A program made the translations under genes and the position numbers. From Drosophila pseudoobscura (Eukaryota > Arthropoda > Insecta > Diptera > Drosophilidae): 64,000 bases of DNA. Within the stretch, counting starts at the first letter, position 1. Every line of letters starts with the position of its first letter. Under the pieces are notes generated by a model. The model was not told the DNA's origin. It did not search any database and worked only from the letters and a program-made list of their open reading frames with translations. Positions 57,147 to 64,000 of this stretch are shown here, piece after piece. Where the stretch lies: positions 3,658,001 to 3,722,000 of the forward strand of contig NC_046683.1 of NCBI RefSeq assembly GCF_009870125.1, read 5' to 3'.

Positions 57147-58342
57147 ACCAGCGCTCCTGCTCTTCCCAGTTGGTCCGAAAACGAGCCTGCAACCAAAAAC
57201 CGCACGTGGCAGACAAAACTAAAAAGCAGAAACTACACTGAACTCCACACAGAAGAGAATAGAACTGGACTGAACTGAACTGAACTGCAGTGGACGGAAC
57301 GGGACAGAGCGGGACAGAGCAGGACGGCACAGGATACTGCAGGACATGGCCACACAAATTGTTTAAACATATACCAGCCCAGCAAATACAATCCAAATCG
57401 AAAAGGCGCCTAAGCAATGCAGCAGCAGCATCGTTCAGGCCAAAGCTGATCCCAGTCACAGTCACAGTCAATTATACAAATTGCATTTGTGTGCTGCTCT
57501 CTTGCAGTCGTCCTCCAGCAGCTGCAGTTGCTGGCGAATTTGCATACCACCACACACACACACACACTTCAGCAGAGACCCAGCTGGGCCTGGGCCTGGG
57601 CCTGGGACTGTGGCCCTGCATTGGCATTGGCAACACGTAGCCAGCCCCCTACACACGACAAAGTCAACCAAAGGCAGGAATACTATCCCACAAATAAGAG
57701 TCCCGCCCTCCCGCCATCAATTGTATATATCCAGGCATTCCGGGCATTCCAGGCATTCTAGGCGTGCCCTGCTTTGAAACCTCCCAAAATCCTGGAAACA
57801 TTTTCTTAACAATCGAGACATCATTTAACGCGAGGCTTACCTGTATTTTCATTAATTGTGAATTGCGAGGATTGATTGTGTGCGTCTCCATGGGCATATC
57901 TTTTGATTAGCATTTCATTTAAACATTCTCCACCAATCGAAATGAATCCCAAGACACACATCTGCCAGGACAATGGCAGTGGATGTCAGTCAACTGGAAT
58001 GCCCCACATAAATTCCAAATTATTGTTTAATGATATTTTGAATTATTTGAGCTGGCTTTTGTTTTTGCGTTTGGCATTTGCTGCGGCTAATAAGAGCCCT
58101 TCACAGTGGAGTATCTCTGATGGGGTTAACTGGGGGTTAAATGGCTCCCTTTGTCCCACTCTCACACCCACTTGTACATCCACCTTGTAGCCCACCTCCC
58201 AGGCCTTATCTTAAGGGTTTTTTATTCCTTTGTTGGTTCGCCCAGTTCATCTTTTAATTAATTCACAAGCAGCGCAAAAGTTTTGTAGCCACTTTGGGCC
58301 TAGACCACCCGTTACCAGAGTGAGTGAGGGCAAAAAAAAGTA

Positions 58343-58386
58343 GCGAGAGAGAGAGAGGCGGAGGAAGAAAGAGAGAGAGAGGGAGA
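58343..58386. repeat. GA-rich tract
   Basis: Purine-only stretch of about 40 bp, mostly GA units. Confidence 0.85.
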
Positions 58387-60329
58387 TGGTGGTAGTAGTG
58401 TGGGCAGCAGGAAGGACTTGCAACTATGGCGCGAACACACAGCGAAAGAAAACTTTTCTTATACAAAATTATGGAAAACTTTTATTTCCATGCATAACAC
58501 AGATACACACACACATACAGTACAGACATGTGCTTCATGTGTGTGTGTGCGTGTTTATTGCTTTACTTTTTGCACTCTTAAATAAAAGTTGCCTCCATGT
58601 GTGTGTGTGAGCAAGGCTCACATTTATTTATTTAGTTTCGCTGCCACTCCTCCTCCCTCACATTCTTTTTTATTGCCATTTTTGCTGCACCCTTCCTTTG
58701 GGCTGAAAACTGCGTAAAATTGGCACATCAAAAGCTGGCAAATTTAAGCCCGGCCACGCCCTCCCGAAAAAAAGTGGACACGTCGTCATAACGACTCAAA
58801 GGATACCCCTCCTAGGAAATTAAACAGGGGTAGCAGGGCAGACCTTAACATCTGTTTGCTTCAGTTGAAGTGGTGTTCAATATTCCAGAATTCATGGGAT
58901 GCAGAGATCTGTTTCCTGGCTCTCACTTTCATTTGCGGGGTACTCCATGGGTATATATCGTAGAAAAATGGCACTAACAGGCGTAGGATGCGGACTGGAC
59001 TCGAAGAACCCTAGCCCAAGCGACTATCTCCCCCTCCCCCCCATCCAACTCAACAGATTTATAAATTTTTTATAATTTTCTCAAGTTTTATTCTGCGGTT
59101 ATAAACCAACTTGACTTTATGCAACTCGAATAAAACTCAAACAAAAAAGTTGCACAGAGAGGGAAAGCTCCCCCTCTCTGCACAACTCTCTGGCTGTGGT
59201 GGGGGGGGGGAGTTCAGTCCTTGGTCATACTCGTATCATCATCTTCATGGCGAGTTTTGGAACGTGCCAATGAGCTGTTCGGGCCATTCTGCTTTTTATG
59301 CGGCTGCTAATGACACAATTTGGTGACACAATGCCACCACCACACTGTGCGACGGAAGGGTGGGGCGGAGCGGCCATATGAGACACGAACGCAAAACAAT
59401 TAACTGTTAACGCACACACACAGAGAAAGAGAGAGATCGTGTGAGAGAGTGGGAGGGCGTGAGGGAGTGAGATAAGAGCAGAGAACTTTTTACGTTTACG
59501 CTAATCCGCGATGACCGTTTCACTTTGCTTGTTGCGTTTTTACTACGCTGCTTACACAGAGAGAAAATACAAAGTGTAGAAACACAATCTTAGATCAGAT
59601 CATTGTCTATCGATGAGGATCCTTCGAGTACAATCAAGTTTATCTTGCAGTTTGAATAAAGTTGCACTTGGAGCCAACAAATCGTGTCCACTTTAAGCCT
59701 TTCAATGTCCTTGGGATAGGTGTGTGTTTTCCCAAGTGTTTTTTGGAGAGTAAAGCATCCATTGTGGACGCAGAGCACCCCAACGACAATTACGCTGGCC
59801 GCGCACATTTAGTGCAATTCAGCCGCCAATCTCCGCCTGGCCCCTAACCAATGACCCTTCTCCAGGCACCAGTTCCCTCTCCTGTCGCCCTCCCCTTCGG
59901 TGGTTCCAGTGGTTCCAGCCAGCGTCTAAGTATGTTGCTTCCGTTTCCGTCGCCGTTGCCATTATTTGAAGAAGAGAGCGGGTGGCCAGATAGGAGCTGC
60001 TGCCTGCAAGAGAGAGCGGCTGAAGGAGGGAGGGAGTTAGGGTCGCATTGTTGTCGCAAAGTGCTGACACACACACACCCACACACACGCACATACACTT
60101 AAGGCTTCACACACACATGCATCATTGCCCATTATCGCGTGCGCCTTAAAAGCACAAAACAAGAAGAGCAACACCAGCGCACAGGCAAAAGAAAGTTGTC
60201 TAAAAGCCAAGCGACCAGCAACAAGGACAATGAAATGCCAGCGCCAATAAATAGTGAAAAGCAACAAAAAAGAAAGAACCAGAACAACAACAGCAACCAT
60301 AGCAACAACAAGTAGAAGCTACCCTAAAC

Positions 60330-60400
60330 CTCTGATATTCCGACTATAAGATACCCGCTAGAGAGCTTTCTTTAACGTTTGCTTGAGGCTGCTATTCCCA
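60330..60400. repeat. Possible SGM/DINE-like remnant
   Basis: The string ataagatacccgctagagagc resembles the 'agatacccgctact' word found in this repeat class. Short and uncertain. Confidence 0.3.
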
Positions 60401-61275
60401 ACAATAGATATAGTTTTCGATATATACAGATTATAGTCTTATATATTTCAAATTATGCTCGTAGTCTCCGGGATCCAGGAGGCAGACGGGGCTGCCTGTT
60501 AGAATATCTCAAATGTCCTCAACTCAATATACCCCTGTACTCCATGGCATACCGGGTATGGAAAGAGCATCGGCATTTCTTTTGACTCCGTTTGGCTTGC
60601 TTTATCGCAACAATTCGCAATTGGATTTGCTTTTGTCGGCATGGGCCATGGGGCGTATGCGTAATGTATTTTGTATCTCCTTTCCCCTGTTCCCCAGCCC
60701 CTCCCCGCCACACACTGATTCATTCTTATGCCGCCCTGCGCCAGTCGCGACAATCGCAATTTAGTGGGGCTTTTATTGGAGCCACAATTGCCCGCCACAC
60801 CGCCTGGTAGCGGCGGCGCCCTCTGTTTAGGTGTCCTTTCTGGTCCGTGTCCTGGGCATAATGGAAATTACTTGATTATCGTTTACACGTCGCCAATCGC
60901 TCAGCGAATCTGAAATGAATGAGACCGGCTAATAGACCGGACCGCACACACACGCACACACACGCGCACACACGCACTTGCACTGAGGACAATAAGGAAA
61001 CAAACAACTGGGACAGTCGTGAATTTTATTCAGTGGTTCCCCAAAGAAAAGGCAATTGAATAGAGTCCTTGATATCCTGGTATCCAGCAGGAAGTTCATG
61101 TTGATTCCCATGTCCATAATTTGGGAGAATGTAAAGTAGTTGTGCTCTCACCCATATCCGAAAAAGAGATTGCAAAATTATATTCCTTTTCCCTGTGTTA
61201 TTCCGCTATGCGGAATATCCTTCTATTTGGATGCTGTCTGTCACAGTCTGTCTGTACTAGTATGAGATATACACC

Positions 61276-61296
61276 TACCCTGCCTTTCCCAGGGTA
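61276..61296. repeat. TACCCTG-n7-CAGGGTA stem-loop
   Basis: Perfect 7-bp inverted repeat around seven bases, typical of the subterminal hairpins in DINE-1-like repeats. Probably the end of a decayed copy. Confidence 0.45.
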
Positions 61297-61749
61297 TCAT
61301 TATCGCATTCGATTTGGTCTTTATGTGCCATTTACAGGTTCCCCTTTTTCATTGGGTCGGCGTGTGCGTGCGTGCGACGATGTGGTGAGGTGAGGAACGG
61401 CAAGCGGGCCTCAACTTTATTTGTGCCCCATCCCGTGCAGCGGACAGGGATCATTAACTGCTGCTCGTTAATTTCAATGTGTGTCCGGTGTCAGTGCCCC
61501 GCCCCCGCTTAAGCAATTTAGGACCTTTTGGCCAGGCCGTAATTAAATTTCTTGCCGGACCAAATGGAAAGGCACTCAAGTGGGGGAGTGTGGAACAGGA
61601 CCAAGCTGTTACAGATTTGACTAAGGACTCGATCAAGTGCTGAAGTGCAAAAGTGAAGCTCTAAATGAAAGCAACCAGATTAAATCAAGCCGCACCACTC
61701 GTATAAATATGGATGAAATTGTCTCTGCCGTCCATTGCTGGGCAATTGT

Positions 61750-61797
61750 TGCTCGGCTCGGCTCGTCTCGGCTCGTCTCGTCTCGCCTCGTCTCGTC
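61750..61797. repeat. (GGCTC/GTCTC)n pentamer array
   Basis: About nine pentamers alternating GGCTC and GTCTC-like units. Confidence 0.85.
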
Positions 61798-62755
61798 CAG
61801 GGCCTGGTCGCCCAGTGGCCCAGTGTCCCAGTGTCCAGAAGCGCACAGCTTGTTCAACTCATTTGGAAAATTCATGGAGGAAATTGAGGGAAATGGGTAA
61901 ACGAGGCAACTGGGACTTGGGTTCGAGCTGCCAAAATGCATTCCCGCTGCCAGGCGCCCGGAGTCGGAACCAAAGAGGAATGTCCAGGAGGGGGTCCAGG
62001 ACCATGTCCATGTGTGTGCGACAGGTCGAAAGTAGGTGAAAATGTCAATGGGTTGGAATTGTCGTCATCGTCAGTCGTCAGTCGTCAGTCCTCAGTCGTC
62101 CTACGCATCCCACTCGTCGTGGAGGCCGCCTCGTTGGGTTCGTGCGCTTACGGACAGCAGCCGAGGTGAGTTTGCGTCCTGCTGGCTCTCTTTTGTGGTG
62201 AATACTTGTGGGCGAATCCCTTTAAGAGAGCGCTTCAGCCATAAGAGAGTCGAGGTGCCGTGTTTTACTGCATTTACTGCAGTTGTTATTTATTTTTAGC
62301 AACAACGCAAGCTCGGTTTTGGCCAACTTTATCATGTTTTGCCATGGGATGAATCGCTTTCTCTAAGAGAAGATATGCCTGCTAGGACAACGATCGTTGT
62401 GAGAGAGTATTAAGAGCTTCGGCCCCCGGCGCTGGCCTGCCTTGGTTGTTGTTGTTGATGGTTGTTTTTCAGCTGCTGTTGGCCCGACTCGTTAGCCAGT
62501 CCAGCGACTGACTGACTGACTGACTGCCTGACTGGCACACAGACATACAGACACGCAGACACATACAAGGCGGGGGGTGGGCTGGTATGGAGGCCAACAC
62601 ACGCACTTGGGCGCGCCTCGAAGTATGCTCTGACAACTTTGAAGTGCTCTTGCGGCCGTCGCAGTAGTCGCGATGTCGCGTCGCTTTGACTTGTCAAACA
62701 AAAATAATGCCATTTGCCAGTTGCCAGAGTACTCAGTCCCTGCTACCATCCGCTT

Positions 62756-62812
62756 CAGCAGCAGCAGCAGCACCAGCATCAGCATCAGCACCAGGAGCAG
62801 GAGCAGAAGCAG
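62756..62812. repeat. CAG/CAT triplet-rich tract
   Basis: CAG, CAC and CAT triplets giving open frames on both strands. No sign of a coding context. Confidence 0.8.
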
Positions 62813-63035
62813 CTGTTCGCACAACAACAACTGCAGGACGAATCTGTTTTAATGAAGGCCCAGCCTGCATCCGCTCCAAAGTTGGCGCAGCAAAGTTGGC
62901 AGACAGTTTAAGTGGAAGGCCAACACTTAATATCGGTTAAAGCTAAATTACAGACGTAATTGCAAATCAAATTTTGCAAGTAAATCGCAGAAGAGCCAGA
63001 ACGGGCAGCAAGAGAGCCAAAATAAGAACCGCGCG

Positions 63036-63233
63036 ATGGCGTCACTGAGAGACAATTACTGCGATTTTTGGATGCAGTACTCGATGAAAACATCTCCCAA
63101 TGCAAGGACTCCCTTCACACTAACATATCCTTTAGCACTGTCAAAGATAAAGGCGCTAAGAATTATTTTCGATGCGTACTACAATAATATTTTATGTGGG
63201 ATGGCGGTCACATTGTTGTTACTTTTGGTGTGA
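63036..63233 (+). CDS. Candidate small membrane protein, 65 aa
   Basis: ATG with G at -3 (gcgcgATGGCG). Residues 1-50 are polar and mixed, and the last 14 form a short hydrophobic end (ILCGMAVTLLLLLV), a possible tail anchor. No family recognised. A DRE-like TATCGATT (63257-63264) lies just beyond. Without a second species this cannot be told from a chance ORF. Confidence 0.2.
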   Translation: MASLRDNYCDFWMQYSMKTSPNARTPFTLTYPLALSKIKALRIIFDAYYNNILCGMAVTLLLLLV

Positions 63234-63790
63234 ATCGTACAGATTTTTGGAGAAAGTATCGATTAAATATAAAATATACATAAATATAAAACAAACTGCC
63301 AAAGTATGCCAATACATTCATATATATGAATGCAACCCTGTTCAGTGTCACAGCCCTGTCAATGACCTGAATTTTGTTACCATTTTTTGGCGATATGCTG
63401 TCTTTGGGAGTAGCTTCTTAGTCCGCAGTTTTAATCCGTATAGTAATAAGTCCAATCCAAACAGAAAAATATAAAGTAAAAACTTGAATATTTTTGATAA
63501 TTTAAGAATAATATTATTGAGTGAAATAACAGTCGCGTTCCCTTGCCGAGCAGCCCGCTGAAGCCGCTGCTGCTACTGCTGTTGCTGTTGCCGGAGGTGA
63601 CAGGAGCTTTTGTTCTGTTTCCACGTGTGCGCTAGTTTTGGGCCACCCTTCGCTAGTATTATAAATGGCAGCCTTTTTACAGGCCAGTCTTGCAACAGCA
63701 ACAGCAGCCACAGCACCAATAGTAACAAGAGTATACAAATGGCTGCGGGGACCGAGATCTTAGATACCCTAACAACCCATCATCATAGAG

Positions 63791-64000
63791 ATGAACCGCA
63801 GCGACTTTGAGAACTTTTTACTGATCCATTACTACCGAGAATTTCGAGCCGTGCCACTTGTTGCTATGGAAGTTGATAAAGCTTCTTCTCTGCGTAATCT
63901 ATGGACATATCCAAATTGAATTTGCGACAAAGACGGAGAAGGCTATGTTGCATATCCAAAAATTGATCCTGCTTGCCTTCCCAGTCGAAGAATGCGTCAA
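63791..64000. other. Edge segment coding-like on both strands
   Basis: Plus strand: an ATG at 63791 gives 42 residues (starting MNRSDFENFLLIHYYREF, ending SSLRNLWTYPN), a TGA at 63917-63919, then the same frame is open to the window end (27 codons, including KDGEGYVAYPKIDP). Minus strand: a frame enters from the edge and runs 44 codons (starting DAFFDWEGKQDQ, ending EKKLYQLP) to a TAG at 63866-63864. Only one is likely real. The plus frame keeps its protein-like character past the stop, which hints at a nonsense change, read-through or a sequence error. Neither product is recognised. Confidence 0.35.

Larger units (their letters stand above)
43594..63035. other. Nineteen kb without a supported gene
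   Basis: Gene desert with frequent microsatellites, GA tracts and a few repeat remnants (52.2, 55.1, 60.3 and 61.3 kb). Two stretches, 47241-47460 and 57140-57480, are A-rich, CAAA/AACTGA-rich and low in T, like Drosophila 5' UTRs, and the second directly follows a GA tract. They could be untranslated first exons of a gene lying outside. Frames such as 49376-49591 and 56392-56745 have no motif. The layout suits one or more very long introns or a regulatory desert. Confidence 0.4.

Noticed and set aside
63514..63738. Ala-rich membrane-like ORF on the minus strand
   Set aside because: Starts at TTG only. The hydrophobic run comes from a CAG/GCT-type repeat; no ATG or acceptor clearly fits.

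Overview
The window reads as insect nuclear DNA, almost certainly Drosophila (Sophophora), and probably the obscura group. Five genes are clear, and they lie in gene-poor DNA full of short microsatellites: (CA)n, (GA)n, (CTG)n and 6-10 bp units. Tatacccgatact/gggtata-type repeat remnants are present. Coding regions have the GC-rich third positions usual in Drosophila. From memory only, the set Klf15-like factor + LysM protein + SLC17 transporter resembles D. melanogaster X chromosome section 4F-5A, which would make this Muller element A. I could not check that.

Layout. At 2-5 kb two small genes on the minus strand (95 and 91 aa) are diverged tandem duplicates. They encode single-pass membrane proteins starting Met-Phe-Trp, each with a matching promoter-proximal block and a close AATAAA. 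Repeat remnants flank the second copy. At 13.0-14.0 kb there are two short coding-like signals: a COX7A-like C-terminal fragment and a possible two-exon 120-aa gene. The intronless Klf15 gene is at 14.66-15.60 kb (minus). A compact LysM-domain gene is at 25.69-26.15 kb (minus), with a possible unassigned exon just upstream. An intronless-CDS SLC17-type transporter is at 28.18-29.56 kb (plus). A single-exon RNF5/RNF185-like membrane RING ubiquitin ligase is at 42.33-42.98 kb (plus), followed by an antisense coding-like fragment with an internal stop. From 43.6 to 63 kb I see no convincing gene. The last kilobase holds short coding-like segments running off the edge.

The genes do not form a pathway: the neighbours are a transcription factor, a LysM adaptor, an anion transporter and an ER-type ubiquitin ligase. 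The most unusual items are the tandem Met-Phe-Trp pair, the diverged intronless RING gene, poly(A) signals that overlap or nearly touch stop codons, and many (GA)n tracts that could act as CLAMP/MSL recognition elements if the region is X-linked. Most of the open frames are chance ORFs. Small-ORF calls below are flagged as weak.
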